Source of the DNA: Faecalicatena fissicatena
GTDB lineage: Bacteria; Bacillota; Clostridia; Lachnospirales; Lachnospiraceae
NCBI GenBank assembly: GCA_001028025.1
Contig: LDAQ01000002.1
Coordinates: 54,826-118,825, forward strand
Length of the DNA stretch: 64,000 nucleotides
Direction: 5' to 3'
Position numbers and translations under genes: made by a program. Positions 9,230-16,673 of the stretch are shown here, one piece after another (position 1 is the first letter of the stretch; every line of letters starts with the position of its first letter). The notes beneath the pieces were generated by a model, which saw only the letters and a list, made by a program, of their open reading frames with translations, had not been told where the DNA came from and searched no databases.

Positions 9230-9266
9230 TAACTGTAATTATACTGATTACAGTTAGGAAAGTCAA
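9230..9266 (-). promoter_or_regulatory. operator-overlapped promoter of the pentose phosphate operon
   Basis: Leftward promoter: -35 TTGACT (9261-9266), 17-bp spacer, -10 TATAAT (9238-9243). A perfect 10-bp inverted repeat, TAACTGTAAT and ATTACAGTTA (9230-9239 and 9247-9256, 7-base centre), covers the -10 box. This is the expected geometry of a repressor operator; the regulator is not identified. Confidence 0.75.
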
Positions 9267-9315
9267 ATACAATTTGTAATCTTCTTTATTATTATTATTC
9301 CCTTTTAAAGAAAAA

Positions 9316-9359
9316 ACTCCGATTTTAGACATTATCTTTATAATGTCTAAAATCGGAGT
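9316..9359 (-). terminator. intrinsic terminator of the hybrid kinase gene
   Basis: Perfect 20-bp stem with a 4-base loop; reading leftward it is followed by TTTTTTCTTT. It ends the transcript of the kinase gene at 9370. Confidence 0.9.
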
Positions 9360-9369
9360 AATAATCCGA

Positions 9370-11787
9370 CTATGTTTCATTCACCATACCTAAGGCAGTA
9401 CTTAATGTCCGACGCAATTCTCCCACGTCAATAGGTTTGGAAATATGAGCGTTCATTCCAGCTTCCAGCGATGCGGCTACATCTTCATGAAAGGCATTGG
9501 CGGTCATGGCAATGATGGGTATACTGCTGGCGTTAGGACATTCTGAGCTGCGAATTACTTTTGTTGCCGAATATCCGTCCATCACGGGCATCTGAACATC
9601 CATTAGAATAGCATCGCAGTTCCTGCCCTTTGTGCTGAGAAACCAATCCACGGCTTCCTGGCCGTTATACGCACAGCTCACATTTGCACTTGTCATTTTT
9701 AAGAGTTCCACAGCTATTTCCATATTTAGTTCGTTATCTTCAACGATAAGAATATTCTTACCGTTAAGTATCGATGACTTTTCCAGGGTACAAGGCCGGA
9801 GAATCGAACATTCCTTTTCGGTTACGTTAATCAGTGTATTATAAAGTGACGAGGCAAATAATGGTTTCGACAGCAGAAGATTTGCACCCGCTGTCCGGGC
9901 TTCAGTCTCAATCTCGCTGTAATCATATGCTGTGATAATAATGATAAGAGGATAAGAGCCAACAATCTGCCGAATCTGCCGTGTCGTTTCGATTCCGTCC
10001 ATCTCCGGCATCTGCCAGTCTATGAGGCAGACATCGTAGCTCTCTCCGGCATCATAGCTCTGCTGGATTTTTTCTACAGCTTCATATCCGCTCAGCACCC
10101 GATCGGCTTTTATACCAAACTTCTCCAGCAGCAATGATGTGTATGCGCAGTCATCGGGATCATTGTCACTCACCAGGACTTTCAGCGTTTCCATAACCGG
10201 ATAACGCAGGGGTGACTGGCTTTCGGAAAACTCAATAGGGAATTCTACAGTAAATACAGTGCCCTTACCGACTGTACTTGTTACAGATATGGTGCCATTC
10301 AGAAGGGCAACCAGATTTTTTGTGATCGGCATTCCAAGCCCCGTACCACCAATGGTGTCTTCCTGCTCAAAGGGTTCATAAATCCGTTTTAAAAATTCCT
10401 CACTCATTCCACACCCGGTGTCGCTTACTATAAACTGAAGCCTTGTTTCATGCCCCGGTTGCCTGAGACAACTGATATCCAACCGAACTTTTCCGTGCTC
10501 TGGTGTAAACTTCACCGCGTTTGAGAGGAGGTTAATAAGAATCTGGTTAATCCGCATTGCATCGCCCAGAAGTTCTTCTTCCGGAACTTCCAGCAGTGAT
10601 ACTTTAAAGTCCACTCCCCGTGCGGCTGCCTGTGGATAGATGATATTGGTGACTGCACTTAAGGCCTGCTGGAGGTAAAAAGGTTCATGGCTGAGTGACA
10701 GCTTCCCGTCTTCAATTTTGGACATATCGAGAATATCATTGATCAATGCGAGCAGATGCCTGGATGAATAACTAATCTTTCCCAGACAATCTTCAATGCG
10801 TGCACTGTCACCTCTATGTACCGTGGCTATGGTTGTCATACCGATGATGGCATTCATAGGTGTGCGGATTTCATGGGACATGCGGGAGAGAAATTCTCGT
10901 TTAGCGGCATTGGCTCTCTGAGCACTTACGAGGGCATCCTGCAGAAGCCTCTTCTGTTCTTCCAGTTTTTCCTGCATCTCCCGGAGTTCTGTCAGATCAG
11001 TTACATCAACATAGACGAGCAAATATACTGGATAGCCATCAATCCAGTCCACGCAGTCTCCGTTAGCCTGCATCCATATATTTTTACCCTCCCGATTCTG
11101 CAGTCTGCACAAAAAGCGGACATGTTCACCGCTTTTTGTCCGATCGATCTGAGGGAGAATCTGTTCCTTGTTTGCCTCTACATTCTTCCAGAAAAAAGAA
11201 TCCGGGGAATCCCAGCTTTCCGTGCTGCCGAAGAATTCTTCAAATTGTTTGTTAGCCTCCAGAAGCTTAATATGCTGATAGTCCCTGACGAGATATTTTG
11301 CTACAAAACCAGAAATGTTGTCATAGGTGATTGTCTGCGCCTTCTGCATCTTAACAAGGTCATCTACATTTGTCATTACCACGTAGGCAATGGGACAGCC
11401 CTGGAACCTGTTCTGTGTAATAATTCCATTCAGTTTTACCCAGACATGCCCTCCCCCCTTAACAGGCATCCGGGTAATCAGACTATATTTTGTTTTCCCG
11501 TTATTTACCGCATCCATAACTACATCGGTAATCTTCTGCAGTTCGTCTTCATAGTGATGATACGGATAATACAGATCAGGACGGTTTTGGAACAGTATCT
11601 CATATTCCTCTTTGGGATAGCGAATAAGCTGGTAATAGAAATCGTTACTCCAAACCGCAGTAAAATGCTCATCAAGCAGATGTTTGCTGACGCTGACCTC
11701 CATGGAGTTCATCAGCAGTTCATAATCCTCAGCCACATCAGCGCCGATTAGTTCACAATCGTATTTATCCTCAACTAACTGTTTCAT
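9370..11787 (-). CDS. soluble hybrid sensor histidine kinase with two receiver domains
   Basis: Signal-transducing kinase of 805 aa without a transmembrane segment, so it senses a cytoplasmic cue. Order of domains: two PAS-like domains (~40-145 and ~160-265), a short coiled coil (~265-295), HisKA with phospho-acceptor His305 in FLSRMSHEIRTP, HATPase with GCGMSEE and GGTGLGMPI, then two receiver domains. The first has DWQMPEMDG and the second has DVQMPVMDG, with acidic residues DND and EDN respectively. There is no output domain, so phosphate should pass to a separate protein. It is divergent from the double-GntR gene at 12026; a functional link is possible but only inferred. Own promoter and strong terminator make it monocistronic. 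Confidence 0.92.
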   Translation of the reverse strand: MKQLVEDKYDCELIGADVAEDYELLMNSMEVSVSKHLLDEHFTAVWSNDFYYQLIRYPKEEYEILFQNRPDLYYPYHHYEDELQKITDVVMDAVNNGKTKYSLITRMPVKGGGHVWVKLNGIITQNRFQGCPIAYVVMTNVDDLVKMQKAQTITYDNISGFVAKYLVRDYQHIKLLEANKQFEEFFGSTESWDSPDSFFWKNVEANKEQILPQIDRTKSGEHVRFLCRLQNREGKNIWMQANGDCVDWIDGYPVYLLVYVDVTDLTELREMQEKLEEQKRLLQDALVSAQRANAAKREFLSRMSHEIRTPMNAIIGMTTIATVHRGDSARIEDCLGKISYSSRHLLALINDILDMSKIEDGKLSLSHEPFYLQQALSAVTNIIYPQAAARGVDFKVSLLEVPEEELLGDAMRINQILINLLSNAVKFTPEHGKVRLDISCLRQPGHETRLQFIVSDTGCGMSEEFLKRIYEPFEQEDTIGGTGLGMPITKNLVALLNGTISVTSTVGKGTVFTVEFPIEFSESQSPLRYPVMETLKVLVSDNDPDDCAYTSLLLEKFGIKADRVLSGYEAVEKIQQSYDAGESYDVCLIDWQMPEMDGIETTRQIRQIVGSYPLIIIITAYDYSEIETEARTAGANLLLSKPLFASSLYNTLINVTEKECSILRPCTLEKSSILNGKNILIVEDNELNMEIAVELLKMTSANVSCAYNGQEAVDWFLSTKGRNCDAILMDVQMPVMDGYSATKVIRSSECPNASSIPIIAMTANAFHEDVAASLEAGMNAHISKPIDVGELRRTLSTALGMVNET

Positions 11788-11896
11788 GGTATTTATCTCC
11801 TTATTTTATTGAGTATGAAATAAATTCATAACCTGTTCAAAATCTCTTTTTCGGTTTGAAATTGATGACTCTTATACCTTGTTCACTTACCAATAA

Positions 11897-11925
11897 AGTA
11901 TAGCAAAATTAGCTTTATAAGGCAA
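11897..11925 (-). promoter_or_regulatory. promoter of the hybrid kinase gene
   Basis: Leftward TTGCCT (11920-11925), 17-bp spacer, TATACT (11897-11902), about 110 bases before the start codon. Confidence 0.6.
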
Positions 11926-11943
11926 CCATATTTAGGAGACTTG

Positions 11944-11972
11944 TTGGATATCATATTTATTTATGATATAAT
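11944..11972 (+). promoter_or_regulatory. promoter and palindrome of the double-GntR gene
   Basis: TTGGAT (11944-11949), 17-bp spacer, TATAAT (11967-11972). The inverted repeat TATCATA/TATGATA (11949-11955 and 11962-11968) fills the space between the hexamers, a typical autoregulation site. Transcription would begin near 11979, which argues against a GTG start at 11993 whose ribosome site would lie at or before the transcript end. Confidence 0.65.
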
Positions 11973-12025
11973 TTGAGGGATAAAAAAGTTTCGTGTTTTT
12001 TGAATGCACTGGGGGTGAATACACT

Positions 12026-13480
12026 TTGCAGAATGAGATGGGTTTACAGCAGGTTATTTACGAACTTATAGAAACACTCATTAAGTTTGGAGTACACCGT
12101 TATGGTGACCCGCTCCCCACAATTAAGGACGCCAGCAGCTATTTTTTAGCTTCAGCCGATACCGTTCGGCTTGTTTATGTCCGTCTGAAGCACGAGGGTT
12201 ATATCTACCTCAGCACCGGTGTGGGGGCAACCGTAAAGGTACAGTATAGTGACGATGAAATACGGCAGCACATTAAAAGCTATTTTTCACTCCGTAAGAG
12301 CACACTGCTCGCTTTTGCCCGGTCTGCACATCCACTGTTCGGATATGCACAATGGATGGCATGGAAAAATATATCCGTAGAAACACTTGACGAATTAGAA
12401 CGCATTTGCCTGAATCAGGACATTTGTCCACCCTACAGGATGTCCCGGCAGCTCATGCTCATTTACGGTAAAATGGGCAATGAGCTGTTTATCCGCCTCA
12501 TATGGCAGATGTTTACTTTTTTCCAGGGGCCTTTTTTAAGTGTGTTTCAGAATATATTATATTTTAAAACCGGCAATGACCCGCTTCTTAATATGATTAA
12601 CCTGTGCCGCGACAAAAATTGGACGATGCTCCAACAGGCGTTTGATGACTATGAAAAACAGCGCCTGGACGCTTTATATCAATTTTTCGATGATTATGAA
12701 ATCCCGGACAATGATAAGGAAGAGCAGGTTGATTTTGACTGGAATATTTATAAAAAGACTTCTCAGATTTGCTACTCTCTTTGTTTAGAATTATTAATTG
12801 AGATTCGTCAGGGACGTTATACAGCAGGGAGCTGCCTTCCATCTCTTTCCAAACTTGCCTCTGAGAAAGAGGTCGGACTTACAACTGTGCGACGGACAAT
12901 TTCTTTGCTCAATCATCTCGGTGCCGTCCAGTCTGTCAATGGTGTTGGTACGAAAGTTCTGTTGCGTCAGGACAGCGCAGAGAATTGTGATTTTACTAAT
13001 GTTACAATCCGAAAGAGGCTGCTGGATTTTCTGCACAGCCTTCACATCCTTTCCTTATCATGCCGGGCGTGTGCTCAGTGTACAATCGAATCCATGACGC
13101 AGGATATGATATGTGACTGGCTTAAAAAGATGGAAGGCATAAAACGGTCAGGCTTTTATTTAGATCTATTGTACTGCTGCTATGAGCAAATTTCGCTCAA
13201 TGCACCTTATTCGGCAATCCAATCCGTATATGGCGCATTATCAAAACAGTTTTTTTGGGGATTTCCGCTCCAGAATCTGCATGGAGATCAGGTTGCGGCC
13301 AATGCTTATTATCTGCCTTATCTTGAGAATCTGCAAAATTATCTGCGCTGTGCCGATTCGGCAGGATTTGCAAAAGAGCTGGAACGGATGCAGATTGCAG
13401 AGACAGAACTGGTGGCAAAGTATCTTGTATCTTTGAATATACATGAAGCATCCGTTCTCTTTATACCGGAAGCAGATTAA
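12026..13480 (+). CDS. transcription factor with two GntR-type winged-helix domains
   Basis: Probable DNA-binding regulator. The ~484-aa protein has one GntR-type domain at the N-terminus (YGDPLPTIKDASSYF... with the HTH helix SADTVRLVYVRLKHEGYI) and a second one past the middle (TAGSCLPSLSKLASEKEV... LTTVRRTISLLNHLGAV), each ending in the GVGxxV wing. The segment between and after them is helical and of unknown function; no aminotransferase or ligand-binding domain is recognised. Start chosen as TTG at 12026, nine bases after GGGGGTG; an in-frame GTG at 11993 has a poor site too near the promoter. It is divergent from the hybrid kinase. The palindrome in its promoter suggests autoregulation. 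Two GntR headpieces in one chain is uncommon. Confidence 0.75.
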   Translation: MQNEMGLQQVIYELIETLIKFGVHRYGDPLPTIKDASSYFLASADTVRLVYVRLKHEGYIYLSTGVGATVKVQYSDDEIRQHIKSYFSLRKSTLLAFARSAHPLFGYAQWMAWKNISVETLDELERICLNQDICPPYRMSRQLMLIYGKMGNELFIRLIWQMFTFFQGPFLSVFQNILYFKTGNDPLLNMINLCRDKNWTMLQQAFDDYEKQRLDALYQFFDDYEIPDNDKEEQVDFDWNIYKKTSQICYSLCLELLIEIRQGRYTAGSCLPSLSKLASEKEVGLTTVRRTISLLNHLGAVQSVNGVGTKVLLRQDSAENCDFTNVTIRKRLLDFLHSLHILSLSCRACAQCTIESMTQDMICDWLKKMEGIKRSGFYLDLLYCCYEQISLNAPYSAIQSVYGALSKQFFWGFPLQNLHGDQVAANAYYLPYLENLQNYLRCADSAGFAKELERMQIAETELVAKYLVSLNIHEASVLFIPEAD

Positions 13481-13600
13481 TATACTGCAGGATTATTTTA
13501 AATCCGCTGCACTGCATTTGTTCTGTACCGCTGCCAATCCTGCAGGCTGTGGCAGTTTTATTGGGGCCATTTTGTCTTATTCCTATTTTCCTGTACAAAA

Positions 13601-13630
13601 AAGGAACAATCTATCTCCAGATTGTTCCTT
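13601..13630 (-). terminator. intrinsic terminator of the arsenic-type operon
   Basis: 12-bp perfect stem (AAGGAACAATCT and complement) with a 6-base loop; leftward it is followed by TTTTTTG. It lies 12 bases past the ferredoxin-ArsC stop. Confidence 0.85.
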
Positions 13631-13641
13631 AAGCCCAGTCA

Positions 13642-14298
13642 TTAACGTATTAATTTTTGCCTTAGTTTCAAGATGTTTTCTTCAATCAAATGAATCGTCA
13701 CCAGAAAATCCTCATCGCCTTTTCCGGACGGATCATCAAGCCCCCAGTTCTCGGTATATTGAGACGGAATATTCGGACAGCTTACATTACACCCCATAAA
13801 AACCACCACATCCGGCTGCGGAATATCAGAAATCAGCTTATTACATTGCTCCTTCTCCATATCAATTCCATAAACTTCTTTCACCAGCCGTACTGCATCA
13901 GGATTGATATGGTCCTTCAATTCCGTCCCTGCAGAAAAGCTCTCAAATACATCCGAAGCCATCTTCTTACCCAAAGCCTCTGCAATCTGACTCCGGCAGG
14001 AATTATGCACGCAGATAAAAGCAACTTTAGGCTTCCCCTCACATAAAATCTCCGGCCTGTAACTTTCATAATCATAGTCAATATCCAGAGTCCCGTCATC
14101 CCCCAAATAATGGATTGCACCCACAGGACATTCCCTCTCACAGCCATGACAGCCATTGACACAGCCATTCCCATAAACAACCTTCGGCTTTCCCATCTCA
14201 GGGTCCGGTTTATATACCCCATGCCTGCACATATCATTACATGCCATACACCCTACACACTTATCAAAATCAATGACCGGATACCATCCTTTGCTCAT
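13642..14298 (-). CDS. ferredoxin-arsenate reductase (LMW phosphatase) fusion
   Basis: A 218-aa fusion. Residues ~1-65 form a dicluster 4Fe-4S ferredoxin-like domain: Cys14, 17, 20, 24 and Cys46, 50, 53, 57. Residues ~90-218 are a low-molecular-weight phosphatase fold of the thioredoxin-coupled arsenate reductase type: P-loop CVHNSCR with nucleophile Cys96 and Arg102, a Cys pair at 170 and 174 matching the shuttle cysteines of ArsC, and DDPSG carrying the general-acid Asp. The likely reaction is arsenate to arsenite. The ferredoxin part may supply electrons directly or sense redox state; that is inference. It is the last gene of the arsR-permease-thioredoxin operon, which supports a metalloid or thiol-stress role. 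Confidence 0.85.
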   Translation of the reverse strand: MSKGWYPVIDFDKCVGCMACNDMCRHGVYKPDPEMGKPKVVYGNGCVNGCHGCERECPVGAIHYLGDDGTLDIDYDYESYRPEILCEGKPKVAFICVHNSCRSQIAEALGKKMASDVFESFSAGTELKDHINPDAVRLVKEVYGIDMEKEQCNKLISDIPQPDVVVFMGCNVSCPNIPSQYTENWGLDDPSGKGDEDFLVTIHLIEENILKLRQKLIR

Positions 14299-14361
14299 AC
14301 CGAAACCTCCATCTTCCTACTATCATCCCCTTTTTACTACCCATCATTTTCACCTGCCCTT

Positions 14362-14391
14362 TTCAAAAGCCACCTTCCGATGGCTTTTGAA
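14362..14391 (-). promoter_or_regulatory. intra-operon hairpin before the ferredoxin-ArsC gene
   Basis: Perfect 11-bp stem TTCAAAAGCCA/TGGCTTTTGAA around an 8-base loop. Core GCCA...CCGATGGCTTTT resembles the hairpin after arsR (16039-16058). It may be a weak terminator or an mRNA-processing site that tunes expression of the last gene. Confidence 0.5.
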
Positions 14392-14416
14392 GAAATTTAC
14401 AATACCTTTGCCGACA

Positions 14417-14764
14417 TCAGCCCCTTACTTTCTGCAGGAGCTTAACAACCTCCTCCTTTTTTAACACTTTACCATAAGCAACGACTTTTCCATCCACAAC
14501 AAGGGCCGGTGTTGACATCACCCCATATGCTGCAATCTGCGTAAAATCCATAACATGGTCAATCGTGGAATCCATCCCCAGTTCCTCCAAAGCAGCTTTT
14601 ACGTTGGTTTCCAGCTCATTACATTTGGCACATCCAGTTCCTAAAACTTTGACAGACGCACCCTCTTGCTGTGCCTCCTTTGCCTTCGCCATGCTCTGTG
14701 CATCACAGTTTCCTCCACAGCAGCACCCTTCTGTCTTCTCTTTCTTCTTACCAAATAGTCCCAT
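14417..14764 (-). CDS. small thioredoxin-fold redox protein (TM0996/MTH895-like)
   Basis: 115-aa protein with a glutaredoxin/thioredoxin-like fold: active site CAKC (Cys45, Cys48) in LGTGCAKCNEL and the cis-Pro loop STPALVVDGKVV. A Cys-rich N-terminal tail (CCCGGNC, residues 14-20) precedes the domain and may bind a metal ion. Family members are commonly encoded next to YraQ/ArsP-type permeases, as here. It probably reduces a partner thiol or disulfide, either the permease's cysteines or the ArsC domain downstream. ATG follows an AGGAG site. Confidence 0.85.
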   Translation of the reverse strand: MGLFGKKKEKTEGCCCGGNCDAQSMAKAKEAQQEGASVKVLGTGCAKCNELETNVKAALEELGMDSTIDHVMDFTQIAAYGVMSTPALVVDGKVVAYGKVLKKEEVVKLLQKVRG

Positions 14765-14830
14765 CTCATAATCTCCTCTTCATTTTTTTATTTCCAATGT
14801 CATTTTCCAAATATTACCCCTGTACCCTGA

Positions 14831-14943
14831 TTATTTCATCTCAACAGAGATCCGAAATCCCAGAGTCTCCAAAACCGGAGTCAGTTCCTTCACCGCCTCT
14901 AAAAGCGTAGAATCTGTTGCCTTGCACCGCTGCCATTTTTCAT
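14831..14943 (-). pseudogene. frameshifted remnant of a small cysteine protein (DUF2703-like)
   Basis: Between the permease and the thioredoxin gene lies an ATG (14941-14943) behind a perfect AGGAGG. The frame from this ATG stops after 14 codons. One frame over, the sequence reads WQRCKATDSTLLEAVKEL, then TPVLETLGFRISVEMK and a stop at 14831. This resembles the start of DUF2703-type proteins, which open with an E/KWQR...C segment followed by a helix. The two frames meet in a run of five A residues just after the ATG; one added A would join them. The rest of a full-length DUF2703 protein is absent, so this looks like a truncated and frameshifted relic, unless the A-run is a sequencing error or slippage site. 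Confidence 0.45.
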
Positions 14944-14959
14944 TCCTCCTTCGTTCCGT

Positions 14960-15973
14960 TTATATAAATAAAAATGCAAATGCATTAAACAAGTAACCAA
15001 CAACAATGATACCAACCGTAACGATTCCCACGAAAGTTGCCATTAGCTTCGGCTTCACGGCCTTACCAAGCATAATCATAGATGGAAGGGACAATGTAGT
15101 AACGGCCATCATAAATGACAGAATTGTTCCAAGCCCTGCCCCCTTCGCCAGCAAACTTTCCGCAACCGGAATTGTTCCAAAAATATCGGCATACATAGGA
15201 ACACCTACAATTGTTGCAAGAGGAACCGAATAAAAATTATCCCCGCCTAAAACACTCTGAATCCATGCTTCCGGAATCAAATTATGAATAGCCGCCCCAA
15301 TACCTACACCTACAAAAATATAGGGCGCAACCTTTTTAACTGTGGAAACCACCTGCTCCTTCCCAAAATTCATCCGATCTCTTACTGTCAATTCCGGCGA
15401 ATCCGAATCCACATTGCCTGCCTGACGGATAAAATCCTGTACCTGGTCCTCCATATGGAACTTTTCAATCATCGTACCGCCAACAACGGCAATCACTAAT
15501 CCTACAATCACGTAAGCAACAGCAATCTTACCGCCAAATATACTCATCAACAGAACCAATGAACCAAGGTCCACCATAGGAGACGAAATCAAAAAAGAAA
15601 AAGTAACACCAAGCGGCAACCCCGCACTGGTAAATCCCATAAAAATCGGTATCGAAGAACAGGAGCAGAACGGCGTGACCGTTCCCAACAGCGCGCCTAA
15701 AATATTCGCCCAGATTCCATGAAACCTCCCCAGTATCCGTTTACTTCTTTCCGGTGGAAAGAAACTTTGGATATAAGAAATAAGAAAGATCAAAACAGAC
15801 AGCAGGATGAAAATCTTAATCGTATCATAAATAAAAAACTGGAGCATGCCACCTACTTTAGACTCCATATCAATCCCTACGGCACTTAATCCATTGCCAA
15901 TCAGGACATTCATCCACTTCATCCCCAAAATCTGGTCCTGGAAAAACAGCCAGATATTCTCTAACACCTGCAT
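14960..15973 (-). CDS. YraQ/ArsP-type permease
   Basis: 337-aa membrane protein with about eight hydrophobic segments, of the permease family that includes ArsP (export of trivalent organoarsenicals) and YraQ. The family cysteine motif TPFCSCSSIPIFMGF is intact in an early membrane helix, and the second repeat has the matching VPMYADIFGTIP. The start at 15973 follows GGAGGG by six bases; a longer in-frame reading to 16045 would run through the arsR terminator hairpin and has no ribosome site. The context with arsR, a thioredoxin-fold protein and an ArsC fusion supports export of a metalloid or thiol-reactive compound. The exact substrate cannot be read. Confidence 0.88.
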   Translation of the reverse strand: MQVLENIWLFFQDQILGMKWMNVLIGNGLSAVGIDMESKVGGMLQFFIYDTIKIFILLSVLIFLISYIQSFFPPERSKRILGRFHGIWANILGALLGTVTPFCSCSSIPIFMGFTSAGLPLGVTFSFLISSPMVDLGSLVLLMSIFGGKIAVAYVIVGLVIAVVGGTMIEKFHMEDQVQDFIRQAGNVDSDSPELTVRDRMNFGKEQVVSTVKKVAPYIFVGVGIGAAIHNLIPEAWIQSVLGGDNFYSVPLATIVGVPMYADIFGTIPVAESLLAKGAGLGTILSFMMAVTTLSLPSMIMLGKAVKPKLMATFVGIVTVGIIVVGYLFNAFAFLFI

Positions 15974-16038
15974 AGCAAACCCTCCCTTTTTTAGTCGGAC
16001 AAATACATTTATTTTTTTCGATGTGTCTATCTTATAAA

Positions 16039-16058
16039 AAGCCATCCTCCGATGGCTT
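16039..16058 (-). terminator. hairpin/partial terminator after arsR
   Basis: 8-bp stem AAGCCATC/GATGGCTT with a 4-base loop; leftward it is followed by TTTTTATAA. It lies 3 bases past the arsR stop, so it probably lowers readthrough into the permease and sets a ratio between regulator and effector genes. Confidence 0.6.
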
Positions 16059-16060
16059 AT

Positions 16061-16372
16061 TTATCCTTTACAACAATCTGTGTTTTCCGCAACATGATTC
16101 GTTGATGTCAGTATCTTAAGCAATTCACCTGCATACTCCGCTCCCTGTGGCTGAATGGAATAATGGGTCCATTTCCCTTCCTTTCGGCCAGTAACAATAC
16201 CCGATTCACAAAGTATCTTCATGTGGTGGGATAACGTGGACTGGCTGATATTCAATTCCTCCAACAATTTGCAGGCACACTTCTCACCAGTACGCAGCAT
16301 CTCCAATATCTGCAAACGGTTCACATCACAAAAGGCTTTAAAAACCATGGCATCTTTCGTATGCTCTCTCAT
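16061..16372 (-). CDS. arsR: ArsR-family metalloregulator
   Basis: 103-aa winged-helix repressor. The recognition helix is in ISQSTLSHHMKIL. Just before it, GEKCACKLLEEL places Cys32 and Cys34 where classical ArsR has its arsenite-binding ECVCDL cysteines, and the C-terminal tail ends with a further CC pair that could complete or extend the site. The ATG at 16372 was chosen because AGGTG lies six bases upstream; a GTG three codons earlier overlaps that site. It heads the permease-thioredoxin-ArsC operon and should derepress it when metalloid binds. Confidence 0.92.
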   Translation of the reverse strand: MREHTKDAMVFKAFCDVNRLQILEMLRTGEKCACKLLEELNISQSTLSHHMKILCESGIVTGRKEGKWTHYSIQPQGAEYAGELLKILTSTNHVAENTDCCKG

Positions 16373-16409
16373 CTCAATCACCTCACATTCATTTATTTCG
16401 ATATATCAT

Positions 16410-16442
16410 AGTATATGCTTCATATTCAAAAATGTCAATATG
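16410..16442 (-). promoter_or_regulatory. arsR operon promoter and probable ArsR operator
   Basis: Leftward consensus promoter: TTGACA (16433-16438), 17 bp, TATACT (16410-16415). An inverted repeat CATATT...AATATG (16421-16426 and 16437-16442) spans the -35, a usual ArsR site position. Confidence 0.75.
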
Positions 16443-16551
16443 TTTTGTGGATATTTTATCTCCTTTTCAAATACCAACTCCATAAAAAGTATGCCTCCAG
16501 GACTTACTTTTTCCCCTTCCCTTTGATACCGAATACCGCAAGGATTAGTAA

Positions 16552-16598
16552 AATAATGAGGTATCTATTAATTATAATAGGTACCTCATTATTGTCAA
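16552..16598 (-). promoter_or_regulatory. strong leftward promoter inside a 16-bp-arm palindrome
   Basis: Arms 16552-16567 and 16578-16593 are inverted copies with one mismatch (AATAATGAGGTA.CTA). Leftward, TTGACA (16593-16598), a 16-bp spacer and TATAAT (16571-16576) form a near-perfect promoter within it. No protein gene begins before arsR at 16372. The only reading is a 25-codon frame starting near 16491 behind GGAGG. The palindrome could alternatively end the FtsX operon transcript that stops at 16674. Confidence 0.5.
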
Positions 16599-16673
16599 TC
16601 GAAAGAATACGAATGATTTCATTTTTCACTTTATCCCATATTTCTCACTCTAATTACCGGAGCCTATGGTATT

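Noticed and set aside
10816..11751. 311-codon open frame opposite the hybrid kinase
   Set aside because: Antisense shadow of a clear kinase; no ribosome site and no recognisable domain.
13485..13545. CTGCAGGATT...AATCCTGCAG inverted repeat after the double-GntR gene
   Set aside because: 10-bp arms with a 41-base loop and no T run; could be a weak terminator, but the loop is too long to call.
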